A stretch of DNA of 20,185 nucleotides from DAIOGN01 sp036745245 (GTDB lineage Bacteria > Zixibacteria > MSB-5A5 > JAUVRN01), in the NCBI GenBank assembly GCA_036745245.1, contig DAIOGN010000053.1, positions 1 through 20,185 on the forward strand, given 5' to 3'. The notes under the pieces were generated by a model. The model searched no databases. It worked only from the letters and a program-made list of their open reading frames with translations, and had not been told where the DNA came from. How positions within the stretch are numbered: the first letter of the stretch is position 1; each line of letters opens with the position of its first letter. Positions 7,784 to 16,064 of the stretch are shown here, piece by piece. The position numbers were made by a program, and so were the translations under genes.

Positions 7784-9205
7784 TCAGCCCGTCTTGCGCT
7801 TGGGATTATAAATGTGAAGAGCGTGGCGATCCACGTCGAGCGCCGCCTCGCCCAGGGCCTCCGACAAAGTCGGGTGCACGAAGATCGTGTGTGCCACGTC
7901 TTCCGCGGTGGCCTCCATCTCCAGAGCCAGCGTATAGGGTGCGATCAGGTCCGCCGCGCCCAGTCCCGCGATGTGTGCCCCGAGGAGCGTGTCGTCTTTC
8001 GCGTCGGCCACCACTTTCACGAAACCTTCCGTGTGCAGAGTGGCGATGGCCTTGCCGCAGGCGGCCAGAGGAAACTTGCCCACTTTCACCTGGTGCCCCG
8101 CCTTCGTGGCCTCCTGCTCGGTGAGACCGACGGTGGCGATTTCGGGCTCGGTGAAAATGGCGCCCGGAACGGCGTTCCAGTTCATCTGGCTCTTCTTGCC
8201 CGCCGCCGCCTCGGCCGCCACGATGCCCTCGTGCGATGCCTTGTGCGCGAGCAGCTGACGCCCGGTCACGTCTCCAATGGCGTAGATGCCGGGCTTTGAA
8301 GTGGACATGTCGGGTTTCACTTCAATGAAACCGCGCGCATCCAGCTTGAGTCCGAGGCGATCGGCCGCAACTCCTTCGAGATACGGCTTCTGGCCAATGG
8401 CCACGAGCACCTGGTCGCACGCAATCTTTTCGGTCTTGCCGCCCGCTTCCACTGTGGCTTCGAGCTGGTTGGGCCCTTTCACGTTGAGCGCAGTCACCTT
8501 GGAACCGCACCGCACATCGATCTTCCGCTTCTTGAACTCGCGTTCGAGTAAAGTACCCAGATCCTTGTCGAGCGTGGGCAACAGGTGTGGCAACACTTCC
8601 ACCACCGTAACGGACACACCAAACGACGAGAAAAAGTCGGCCAGCTCCACGCCGATGGCGCCGCCGCCCACCACAAGCAGCTGCTTCGGCCAGCGCTCGA
8701 ATTCCAGCGCTTCCCGCGCTCCCCACACGTTCTTGCCATCGACCTTGAGGTGAGGCAGTTCGGCGGGCCGTGAACCCGTGGCCAGAATGGCCTTCTTGAA
8801 CGACACCGTGGCCTCACCGCCCGCGTTCAGCTTTACATTCAACTTCTGCGCGTCCACGAACTCGCCGCGTCCATTCAGCACTTCAACGCCATTGTGCTTC
8901 AGCAACTGCACCACGCCGCCCACGAGCTGCTTCACCACCTTCTGCTTCTGCACTCGCAGGGCGGCGGGATCGAAACTCACGCCCTCGGCCTTGATTCCGT
9001 ACGCGGACAAATGCCCGATCTGGCGGTACGATGCGCCTGCGAACAGGAGGGCCTTCGAAGGGATGCATCCCCAGTTGAGGCACACGCCCCCCACGGCCTC
9101 CTTCTCCACACATACCGTCTTCATTCCCAGCTGGGCGCTGCGCATGGCCGCGACGTAGCCGCCGGGGCCGGCGCCGAGCACGAGCAGGTCACATGTGATA
9201 TTCAT
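7784..9205 (-). CDS. lpdA: Dihydrolipoamide dehydrogenase
   Basis: This FAD disulfide oxidoreductase reoxidises the dihydrolipoyl groups of 2-oxoacid dehydrogenase complexes or the glycine cleavage system with NAD. The FAD Rossmann motif GAGPGG is at 11-16. The redox disulfide is Cys42/Cys47 in GGVCLNWGCIPSK. A second Rossmann motif (VVGGGAIGVE) binds NAD, and the C-terminal dyad His444/Glu449 is in HPTLSEALGE. The length of 473 is normal. AAGGA lies eight bases before the ATG. It is the first gene of the minus-strand run, and no 2-oxoacid dehydrogenase E1 or E2 gene is in the window. The H-like proteins near 14000 and 16400 lack the lipoyl lysine and so are unlikely to be its partners. Confidence 0.95.
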   Translation of the reverse strand: MNITCDLLVLGAGPGGYVAAMRSAQLGMKTVCVEKEAVGGVCLNWGCIPSKALLFAGASYRQIGHLSAYGIKAEGVSFDPAALRVQKQKVVKQLVGGVVQLLKHNGVEVLNGRGEFVDAQKLNVKLNAGGEATVSFKKAILATGSRPAELPHLKVDGKNVWGAREALEFERWPKQLLVVGGGAIGVELADFFSSFGVSVTVVEVLPHLLPTLDKDLGTLLEREFKKRKIDVRCGSKVTALNVKGPNQLEATVEAGGKTEKIACDQVLVAIGQKPYLEGVAADRLGLKLDARGFIEVKPDMSTSKPGIYAIGDVTGRQLLAHKASHEGIVAAEAAAGKKSQMNWNAVPGAIFTEPEIATVGLTEQEATKAGHQVKVGKFPLAACGKAIATLHTEGFVKVVADAKDDTLLGAHIAGLGAADLIAPYTLALEMEATAEDVAHTIFVHPTLSEALGEAALDVDRHALHIYNPKRKTG

Positions 9206-9406
9206 TCAACAATCCTTAGTTCGAATTCGTTTCGCAGGCCGAAAAGGTTGCAAGAAAGCCTCCCCGCACAAAGGGTCAAGGGGCGTAAGTGCAGGCACCT
9301 CACCGGAAAGAGGAGAAAAAGGGGCCAGCACACTTTTCTCTCAGGAAAAGTGTGCTGGCCCCTTTTTCACTGACCCCTAATTCCTGCCCGCGTGCCGCCG
9401 GGCGAA
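9206..9406. other. Intergenic region between the 871-residue exported protein gene and lpdA
   Basis: This 201-bp gap separates two genes on the same (minus) strand. It holds the inverted repeat at 9315-9368 and the leader of the lpdA run. The minus strand carries TTGACC and TTGCAA as possible -35 boxes, but neither has a convincing -10 at 17 bp, so I do not call a promoter. Confidence 0.5.
9315..9368. terminator. Perfect 24-bp inverted repeat, bidirectional terminator or REP-like palindrome
   Basis: The arms 9315-9338 and 9345-9368 are exact reverse complements around the six-base loop TCTCAG. Each stem begins with A5 and ends with T5, so the transcript on either strand forms a long GC-rich hairpin followed by a U run. 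It lies just downstream of the 871-residue protein gene (minus strand) and would stop its transcription before lpdA. Flanking GGGTCA (left) and TGACCCC (right) extend the partial symmetry, which is more than a simple terminator needs. Confidence 0.75.
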
Positions 9407-12022
9407 CTACTTGATGATAACGAGCTTGCCGATATCGGTGCCGAACCGGCTCTCGACTGTGTACACGTAAATGCCGGTCTTCACAGCCTGCGTGTTGCGT
9501 GAGATCAGATTCCACACGGCCACGGAGGCCTCCGACGACAGAGGATTCGCCGCATGGTCGAGCTGGCGCACCAGGTCGCCATCCAGACTCCAGATCGAAA
9601 TGGTGCACGTATCCGGGATGTTGGTAAAGGTCACCTTGCGCGTGCGCTCAGGATCGGGCTCGGATCCGCCGGGGTTCTCCCAATTGTTGCCATAGTAGTC
9701 GTCGATCAAGCGATACGGATTGGGATACACGCCCGGTTTGGGTCGCTCTTCCTTCACCACGTCCGCCGAATTGATGGGCCAGATCTCCACCGCATTGGCG
9801 GTGGGCGACGACTCAAGCGACGACAGATCGGCCGCCGGGTTGCCAAAGTCGAAGGCCGTGACGGCCAGAAACACCGGCTCGGCCAACTGCAGGCCATCGA
9901 TCACGGTTTCGTATTCGTAGTGAGGCCACAGCACCTCTTCACCATTGGGAAGCGTCATGATCGAATCGTCCGCGGGCGAGTAGGGATACACCTTGCGGAT
10001 GACACCGGTCACTTCGCGACCCAGGGAGTCCACGAGGTAGGCCATGGTCGTGTCGTCCACCTTGTCATTCGAGTCGAAGCGCTCAAAACAGTAGAAGAAC
10101 GTGTCCAGCTTCGACGGATCCACATCGTCGAGCACGATCTCACGCAGGGCCTCCGGCACCGTGCACACCTTGAAGCTGTCCGGCAAAAAAGGAGAGAACC
10201 CGTACACACTGTCGACCAGGTCGTTGTACAGGATCTGAAGTGAATCCAGAGTGAACGGAGTGTCGGTCACCAGCCAGCGGTTGGACGCGCGCTGGAACCT
10301 CCGGCGAACGTAATTGATGTTGTCGCGCTGCGTCACGAGCGCAAAGTCCTTGAGCTCCGACGTGCGACTCATGTACACGCGGTAGCCCTCGAAGTCCGAC
10401 TGGAACGAAAAGGGGTCCTTGGTGGTCTCCGTGAACTTGCCGTTCCAGCGGAGCGTGATCTTGCCGGTCTGAGTGGTGTATGTCAACACCGAGGGGGACG
10501 GCGGGGGCGGCGGGCCCTGGTAGTCGGGCACGCCATCGCCGCGATACCACGCGGTGTCGCCGTCGATCAGGCGGTAGTCTCCGCGCGTGCCGTTCCCGTC
10601 TGTGTCGTAGCCCGGTGTATCGTACACCCAGCCGGCCCACAGCGCATTGCGGGCGAGGTCCTCCTGATTCAGGTTGGCCAGCCACGGCGCCGGATCCCCT
10701 GGATCGAAGAACTGGTAGTTGCGCGGGTCGGTGTGAAAGTCGGCGCCCGAGATGAGCGCGATCGTGAGCGGCAACGACGAATCGGGCGGCAGATCGAACG
10801 GCCCGAACGACAACAGGTAGCGCGTGTCGAATCCGTTGGCGAGGTCATTCGCGAGCGCCGCATTGGAGACCGGCGGCAGCCATCCCTGCGCGCTGTGGTC
10901 GATGGCCGACTCCCACTGCGGAAAGTCGAACTCGCCGTTGGCCATGATGGCATACTTCGCAATGTCGCCCGACGGCGTGCCCTTGTTGCCGGCCGTGAAG
11001 ACCACCTTGGTGTCGGCCTTGTTGGGGCCCCAGTCCTGATTGGCATTGGAGTTGGACACCCACCAGTTGAATGAGAACTTCAGGTTTCCGGGCGCCTGCA
11101 CCACGCGCGTGCCGGCGACGCCGGTCACGGAGGCGAAATAGTACTGCCCGTTGCGTGGATCTCCGTCGTTGTCGGCGATCCAGGCCAGGTTCACCGTGTC
11201 ACGATACCCGTGCCCTGCCGGTGAGTCCACCCAGTGAGTAAAGCCCGTGATGTCGTCGTCGTACACCGAGCCCGCACTGACGGAACCGACATCCTTGTCC
11301 ATATAAATCCCCATGAACATGTCCTTGAGCAGCTCCCTGGATATGTTCCGAACTTCAATCTCCATGAGGATGAAGTCCTGGGCATAGTCGAACGACCAGG
11401 AGTAGGACCTCTGCGTCACCCAGAGGCCGAGGGGGACATGACCACGTGTGTCTTCGCCTCCCACGCCGGCCAGCTGGCCCAGCGTGTCGGAGTACTGCGC
11501 CACGTAATCCTGTTCGCTCACGGCATCGTTCGAGACCGTCACCACGGGGCAGAGCGAGTTGGCTGGCGGTCGCAGGAAGGGCCGCGTAGTGCGCGTGACG
11601 ATCTCCCCTTCCGGGAACTTGCGTGGAAACATCTCGTTGGTGGAGCTCCAGCCGTCGGCGCCCACCGACACGAGCGTGTCGAGACCCTTGACGGCGCCCA
11701 CCCAGAGAGCGCCCTGAAAGAGGTACTCCACTCCCGAGCTCAGGGGGAACTCCCATGAAGGCGCCGATATGCCCGTGCAGGCATCGCGCAGCCCGCGCGC
11801 CTGGCTGCCGAAGAACCCGTAGTTCGTCACGCAGAAGGCCACGTTTCCAATGCGGTGAACGCGGGTGGTGGTGAAGGGCGTTTCGGCCGTCCCTCCGGCC
11901 TGATAGCGGTTGCGGTCCTCGGGTTTGGCGGTCGGATCCAATGCAGCATGAGCCGCCTCGGGTATCAGCAACGTCAGGGGGAGCAACACGGTGGCAAGAA
12001 TCCGGCGAGTTCCCATCTTCAC
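9407..12022 (-). CDS. Large exported protein with C-terminal sorting/FlgD-like domain
   Basis: Function is unknown. The product has 871 residues. A signal peptide is clear: basic start, hydrophobic core at about 8-20, and an AHA cleavage site near residue 26. Residues about 30-460 are a beta-rich region of aromatic and Asp/Gly-rich segments that I do not recognise. An Asp-rich, calcium-loop-like segment DTDGNGTRGD is at 473-482 and a proline linker (PPPPPSP) at 504-510. A fibronectin-III-like region begins near 512. From about 765, starting at VYPNPYR, a beta domain resembles the type IX-secretion or FlgD-like C-terminal domains of FCB-group exported proteins, ending in GIYVYTVES and KLVIIK. 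The GTG at 12022 is chosen because AGGA lies seven bases upstream; ATG 12016 is too far from it. The N-terminal Cys residues could form disulfides. Confidence 0.85.
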   Translation of the reverse strand: MKMGTRRILATVLLPLTLLIPEAAHAALDPTAKPEDRNRYQAGGTAETPFTTTRVHRIGNVAFCVTNYGFFGSQARGLRDACTGISAPSWEFPLSSGVEYLFQGALWVGAVKGLDTLVSVGADGWSSTNEMFPRKFPEGEIVTRTTRPFLRPPANSLCPVVTVSNDAVSEQDYVAQYSDTLGQLAGVGGEDTRGHVPLGLWVTQRSYSWSFDYAQDFILMEIEVRNISRELLKDMFMGIYMDKDVGSVSAGSVYDDDITGFTHWVDSPAGHGYRDTVNLAWIADNDGDPRNGQYYFASVTGVAGTRVVQAPGNLKFSFNWWVSNSNANQDWGPNKADTKVVFTAGNKGTPSGDIAKYAIMANGEFDFPQWESAIDHSAQGWLPPVSNAALANDLANGFDTRYLLSFGPFDLPPDSSLPLTIALISGADFHTDPRNYQFFDPGDPAPWLANLNQEDLARNALWAGWVYDTPGYDTDGNGTRGDYRLIDGDTAWYRGDGVPDYQGPPPPPSPSVLTYTTQTGKITLRWNGKFTETTKDPFSFQSDFEGYRVYMSRTSELKDFALVTQRDNINYVRRRFQRASNRWLVTDTPFTLDSLQILYNDLVDSVYGFSPFLPDSFKVCTVPEALREIVLDDVDPSKLDTFFYCFERFDSNDKVDDTTMAYLVDSLGREVTGVIRKVYPYSPADDSIMTLPNGEEVLWPHYEYETVIDGLQLAEPVFLAVTAFDFGNPAADLSSLESSPTANAVEIWPINSADVVKEERPKPGVYPNPYRLIDDYYGNNWENPGGSEPDPERTRKVTFTNIPDTCTISIWSLDGDLVRQLDHAANPLSSEASVAVWNLISRNTQAVKTGIYVYTVESRFGTDIGKLVIIK

Positions 12023-12300
12023 GACACTTCCTCAATTTGCACGTAACCGTCGGGGAGTGCGGCTCGTACTCGGTTTCGAACTGTTCCACGGCCGGGAGGG
12101 CCGCGCGTACGACCAATAGCCTACGTTTGTCAGGACAATCCGCAAATATATGGCCGGAGACCGGTTCTGTCCAGACCGGCTGTCGGTCGGTCGGCCGGGG
12201 CCTCGGCTGGGGCCTCGGCCGGCGGTCCGGCGACTGTCCGACGGCTATCCCCCCCGGTGAATTCCGGGAATTCCAACGGCCGGGGGCAACTCAGTACCGC
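12023..12300. other. Divergent intergenic region between two exported-protein genes
   Basis: The region must hold promoters for both flanking genes. It contains a tandem pair of 12-bp units based on GGGGCCTCGGC (12197-12220), a small inverted repeat CCGGT-9-ACCGG (12161-12179), and GAATTCC repeated head to tail at 12259-12265 and 12268-12274, with the second copy inside a GGAATTCC palindrome. No promoter matches a standard consensus well. The plus-strand frame is open through most of it, but that part looks non-coding. Confidence 0.5.
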
Positions 12301-13377
12301 ATGCACAGAAACAGGTTGGCCCTCCTTGCCCGGTCCCTCGCAATGGTAGTGGCAGGGGCGGCCTCAGATGCCGCAAGCGCCTCCCCCCGGAGCCCTGGCG
12401 GGATGGCGATCTGCCCCTGTTCCACGCCTGCCGATTCGTGCCAGTTCGGGCTGCCGGTGAGGCTCACCAGTCACCCGGGCGTCGACTTTCATCCGGCCTT
12501 TTCCCCCGACGGAAGCAAAGTCCTCTTCGACTCCGACCGGGTCGGCGCATGGCAGGTGTTCGTCATGGACTCCGCGGGAGGATCACTCGCACAGCTCACC
12601 GCAGGACCTGCCACGAACGACCATCCGAGATGGTACCCGGACGGTACGCGCATCCTGTTCGAATCGAACCGCAACGGGAACAAGGAACTGTATTCGATGA
12701 ACGCGGACGGGTCGGATGAAACCCGCCTCACCTTCTGGGCCGGAACCGACGGGGCGGGGATGATTTCTCCGGACGGCACGAGAATCGCGTTCATGTCGGA
12801 TGCCGACGGCGACTGGGAGCTGTACGTGATGCCCACCGACGACACGGTGCGCACCCGGCTCACCAACAACTCCGCCGAAGACTTCGGGCACGCCTGGTCC
12901 CCCGACGGAACACAGCTCACATTCATGTCGAACGCCGACGGCAACTGGGAGATTTATCGCATCGACGCCGATGGGACCGACCTCGTGCGCCTCACCACAG
13001 ACTTCGCCAATGACGAAGAGCCTCAATTCTCGTCGGGCGGGTCCTCCATCGTGTTCCGCACCGACCGCGACGGGAACTACGAGCTGTACAGCATGGCAGT
13101 GGACGGAACGGATCCGTTGAGGCTCACGTGCTCGGACTCGCTCGATGAAAGCGAGACGGCCTTGTCACCCTCCTGCCCGCACCTGGCCTACGTCTCCGGA
13201 CAGGGCTTCGTCACCGACGTGTTCGTGCGCCAGGTGACAGGCGACCACTTGAGACTCACGGAGGATGTGTTCCGCGAAACCGTTCTCAGCTGGTCGCCCG
13301 ATGGATCGCGGCTCGTGTACGTGGGGGATCGGGACGGCAATCTGGAGATCTACACTATTTCGTGCGTGTGTCCATGA
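12301..13377 (+). CDS. Exported PD40/TolB-like beta-propeller protein
   Basis: PD40 propellers act in the periplasm or at the cell surface as protein-interaction modules; the partner is unknown. The 358-residue product starts with a signal-like sequence (Arg near the N-terminus, hydrophobic segment, ASA before SPR at about residue 28). A short Cys-containing spacer follows. I count seven repeats of about 43 residues, each with a core like SPDGTRIAFMS followed by DGxxELYxM and an RLT strand. This would suit a seven-bladed propeller, with the early VRLTSH strand closing the ring. The C-terminus ends in SCVCP. Calcium-like Asp patterns (DADGDW, DRDGNY) recur at the blade turns. The frame is open 120 codons upstream, but ATG 12301 is the one followed by an export signal; only a weak GGGGG precedes it. 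TolB itself is unlikely, as no Pal/Tol genes are near. Confidence 0.82.
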   Translation: MHRNRLALLARSLAMVVAGAASDAASASPRSPGGMAICPCSTPADSCQFGLPVRLTSHPGVDFHPAFSPDGSKVLFDSDRVGAWQVFVMDSAGGSLAQLTAGPATNDHPRWYPDGTRILFESNRNGNKELYSMNADGSDETRLTFWAGTDGAGMISPDGTRIAFMSDADGDWELYVMPTDDTVRTRLTNNSAEDFGHAWSPDGTQLTFMSNADGNWEIYRIDADGTDLVRLTTDFANDEEPQFSSGGSSIVFRTDRDGNYELYSMAVDGTDPLRLTCSDSLDESETALSPSCPHLAYVSGQGFVTDVFVRQVTGDHLRLTEDVFRETVLSWSPDGSRLVYVGDRDGNLEIYTISCVCP

Positions 13378-13425
13378 CCGACGCGCCCCGGGGCAGGAAC
13401 GCGACCGATCCGACCAAGGCACAGC

Positions 13426-14136
13426 CTATCGCGCCGTCAGGCCGCAGCTGAGAATGCTGGCCAGAAGGCCTGCATAGGAGGCGCGCCCGATCGCGGGAAA
13501 CAGCCCCGACGCCGGAAGTCCGCCGTCGGCCGTTGCCGCGGCCGCAAGTTCGCCCCTCCTGTAGGTGGCCGACTGGAGCGCATGATGAATGAGCTCGCGA
13601 TGGTGTGCGTAACGCGGGGCGACCTGCGTCAGCTCGGCCCATCCTGAACTGGTCTTTCGCCAGTCCTCAAAGTCGAAATCCAGGAGGTAGCCCGATAACC
13701 ACGTGTCGGCGGCAGGCCACAGGGCGTCGATCTCCAGGCAGGGATTCGGCCTGACCCTCTCTCCATGCAACGGCGGTACGAGCACCGCTCTCCCGCAGGC
13801 GAGCTGGGCGGTCACGGTCACCTCGCCGGCCCGCTTCGTATCGATCTCCCACTTCAACACCGGATGCAGAAGCGACACGGCCGTTTCCGTCAGCCCAACG
13901 CGTGCCTGGTGCGCCGACGTCTGCAGGAGCCAGAAGTGCCCCTCCGAGTACAGCCTGTCCTTCGGCCAGGCGGAGCGGTGCCCCTCCCTCTGGCCCGCCA
14001 CCGGCGACAGGGCATGATGCAGCGGACAGTGATCGCAGTCGAAATTGCGATCGCAGACGTGATCGGTGAGAAGCCCCGCCGATACCCACACGCACTGCCC
14101 GTCCGGGTCGAAGGAACGGCTCTCTGACGTAGCCAT
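13426..14136 (-). CDS. Glycine-cleavage-H-like protein with N-terminal four-cysteine motif, lipoyl Lys absent
   Basis: Last gene of the four-gene operon; specific function unknown. The 236-residue product has an N-terminal motif with Cys15, Cys28, Cys34 and Cys37 (CDRNFDCDHCP), a likely metal or Fe-S site. Residues about 63-153 follow the H-protein/lipoyl pattern: a GHFW strand, RVGLTETA, then PPLHGERV at 121-128 where H-proteins have the hairpin after the lipoyl lysine. Eight residues before Pro122, where the lipoyl lysine is expected, is Cys114, and I see no Lys nearby. About 80 residues follow with no recognised domain. The ATG at 14136 has GAGG about five bases upstream, overlapping the stop of the HybB-like gene, so coupling is probable. 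The product has no signal peptide and is probably cytoplasmic. The H-like assignment rests on pattern and on its H-like operon partner. Confidence 0.72.
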   Translation of the reverse strand: MATSESRSFDPDGQCVWVSAGLLTDHVCDRNFDCDHCPLHHALSPVAGQREGHRSAWPKDRLYSEGHFWLLQTSAHQARVGLTETAVSLLHPVLKWEIDTKRAGEVTVTAQLACGRAVLVPPLHGERVRPNPCLEIDALWPAADTWLSGYLLDFDFEDWRKTSSGWAELTQVAPRYAHHRELIHHALQSATYRRGELAAAATADGGLPASGLFPAIGRASYAGLLASILSCGLTAR

Positions 14137-14143
14137 ATTTACC

Positions 14144-15322
14144 TCACGATACCGCGTCGCGCTTTGGAGCCGGTGCCGATTCCCACACATACACCGGTCT
14201 TTTCCAGCGTTCCACGAGGGGTTCGTTTTCGTAGATGGGCAGATACTTCGCCGCGGTCGCAAACACGACGCAGCCGAGGGTCACCACACCCAGGGAAATC
14301 ACTACTTCCCAGAAGCTCGGGAAGTACCCTGCCCGCACTGTCGCGTCGATGGCCGTGATGGACACATTGATGCGATTCAGAATGAACCCGCCTACGCTCA
14401 GGAAGGCGGTCACCATCAGGAGTTTCGGCCTGTCGGAGGCGCCGAACACCAGGATGAGCACGAGGGGCGCCAGAATCGAAAGCCCGATCTCCAGCCAGAA
14501 CAGGGCGGCTTCGGGTGTGGCGGCAAAGGCCAGGGCCAGCCCGCCCGATTGGAACAGGTCGAAGCCGCGCAGCACCGCCATAATGAGCATGGGCAGGATC
14601 ATGAACTTCCCGAAATCCGACAGGAGATGCCACTCGATCTCGCGCCCGAATGCGCGGCTGGAGAAGTAGGATTCCACGATCACCATGGCCAGCCCCACGC
14701 CGACGGCGGAGATGAAGAACAGGATCGGCAGAAGATTCGAGAACCAGAGCGGATGGATCTTCTGCGGCATGATCAGAAACAGCGAGCCCAGCGAAGACTG
14801 GTGCAGGGTGGACAACAGCACGCCGGCCAGCACCAGAGGCACCGTGATCCGCTTCCAGATCAGAAGCCCCCGGCCCCAGCGCAGCTTCTGCCACACGGAA
14901 GGCGCGAATTCCAGGGCCAGCACCGTGGTGTACAGCATCACGCACCAGCCCACTTCGAACATGACCGAATGCGGATTGTACATGACCAGCGGATGCCAGA
15001 CGTTCCACGGTTTGCCCAGATCGAACAACAGCGCGAACACCACGAGCAGGTAGCCGAGGAACGCAGTGAGAATGGCGGGGCGCAGCACGGGCCGGTAGCG
15101 CTCCCAGCCGAACAGGTACACCATGGCCGCCACCGTGAATCCGCCCGCCGCCAGGCCCACGCCGCAGAGAATGTCGAATGCCACCCACAGACCCCACGGA
15201 AAGCTGTCGCTGAGGTTCGTCACGCGGGCGAGCCCGCCTGTGAACCGCAGGTAGGTGGCCACTGCAAAGGCCCCGAGAATCAGCACGGTGGCCACGCGCC
15301 AGAAGCTGATGCGCCGTTTCAT
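14144..15322 (-). CDS. HybB/NrfD-type integral membrane subunit
   Basis: Proteins of this family exchange electrons between a ferredoxin-like partner and the quinone pool. The 392-residue product has about ten hydrophobic helices, roughly at 10-26, 44-70, 84-102, 122-140, 158-183, 196-218, 238-254, 273-295, 302-320 and 338-358. HybB-like signatures include FPWGLWVAFD at 41-50, WHPLVMYNPHS at 109-119 and STLHQSSLGS at 171-180. The last resembles the family segment near the quinone site. The start at 15322 overlaps the stop of the ferredoxin gene by four bases (ATGA) and has GGAGGAG upstream. The seven-base gap to the next gene supports one operon. No hydrogenase or other catalytic subunit is nearby, so what donates or accepts its electrons is unknown. 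Confidence 0.9.
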   Translation of the reverse strand: MKRRISFWRVATVLILGAFAVATYLRFTGGLARVTNLSDSFPWGLWVAFDILCGVGLAAGGFTVAAMVYLFGWERYRPVLRPAILTAFLGYLLVVFALLFDLGKPWNVWHPLVMYNPHSVMFEVGWCVMLYTTVLALEFAPSVWQKLRWGRGLLIWKRITVPLVLAGVLLSTLHQSSLGSLFLIMPQKIHPLWFSNLLPILFFISAVGVGLAMVIVESYFSSRAFGREIEWHLLSDFGKFMILPMLIMAVLRGFDLFQSGGLALAFAATPEAALFWLEIGLSILAPLVLILVFGASDRPKLLMVTAFLSVGGFILNRINVSITAIDATVRAGYFPSFWEVVISLGVVTLGCVVFATAAKYLPIYENEPLVERWKRPVYVWESAPAPKRDAVS

Positions 15323-16062
15323 TGTGAGCTCTCCTCCCCGCCCTGACTCTTCATGTTCCGGTTGCGGCGCTCGATGATCCAGAACAGACCCATCATGAAG
15401 GCTCCCCCCAGGGTGACCACTTCGGGGATCTTCGAAAGCGCTTTCCACGTGAGTTCCGGCATGGGCTGATCGCCCAGCTTGTCATTCAGTCCCAGCTCCT
15501 CAAACGGCACGGAGGCCAGCACGAAGACCGACGTGCCGCCCACGATGTGCTCGCCGTAAATCTTCGGCACATACTGGTCGGGATTCGACATGATCCGGAG
15601 CCGGGCTTCGGCCAGCATTTCCTTGCGCGTACCGAAGGTCACGGCCTCCGCCGGACAGGCCTCCACGCAGGCTGGAAGTTTGCCTTCCACGATGCGGTGA
15701 TGGCACATGGTGCACTTCTGCACGCGGGGCGTGACCGAGTCCCATTCGTACCGCGGCACGCCGAAGGGGCAGGCGGCCAGACAGTACCGGCAGCCCATGC
15801 ACACCTTCTCGTCGTAGATCACCGGTCCTTCCGGCGTCTTGCGCAGGGCCGCCACCGGGCAGACCGAGGCGCACGACGGCGACTCGCAGTGCATGCACAT
15901 CCGGCGCACGTAGGTGTCGCCGTGCGGTTCCACGCTCGTTCGCGCTGTGGCGGACAAGGTCTTCTCCTCGTGCACCGGGAACCCGTACTCCGTCTGACAC
16001 GCTTCCTGACAGGCCATGCAGCCGATGCAGCGCGTCGTGTCCAAGAGGAGGGCGTATGACAT
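15319..16062 (-). CDS. HybA/NrfC-like 4x[4Fe-4S] ferredoxin with C-terminal membrane helix
   Basis: This electron-transfer subunit is expected to pair with the HybB-like protein. In 247 residues there are sixteen cysteines in four groups: 12/15/18/22, 56/59/64/68, 88/91/94/98 and 117/120/132/136. That is the four-cluster arrangement of NrfC, HybA and PsrB. A hydrophobic helix at about 213-230 followed by basic residues would anchor it. Unlike E. coli HybA it has no Tat signal: the protein begins MSYALLLDTTRC, with the first cluster Cys at 12. The cluster domain would then stay in the cytoplasm unless exported with a partner. A GGGAGA site lies about seven bases upstream of the ATG, inside the end of the preceding gene, two bases away. 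It overlaps the HybB-like gene by four bases. Confidence 0.92.
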   Translation of the reverse strand: MSYALLLDTTRCIGCMACQEACQTEYGFPVHEEKTLSATARTSVEPHGDTYVRRMCMHCESPSCASVCPVAALRKTPEGPVIYDEKVCMGCRYCLAACPFGVPRYEWDSVTPRVQKCTMCHHRIVEGKLPACVEACPAEAVTFGTRKEMLAEARLRIMSNPDQYVPKIYGEHIVGGTSVFVLASVPFEELGLNDKLGDQPMPELTWKALSKIPEVVTLGGAFMMGLFWIIERRNRNMKSQGGEESSQ

Positions 16063-16064
16063 GG

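Noticed and set aside
11941..12300. Upstream extension of the beta-propeller gene
   Set aside because: The frame is open, but it overlaps the start of the divergent exported-protein gene and would bury the export signal that begins at 12301.
13378..13425. Terminator between the convergent propeller and H-like genes
   Set aside because: The 48-bp gap has a GCCCCGGGGC palindrome but no loop and no U run, so a terminator is not supported.
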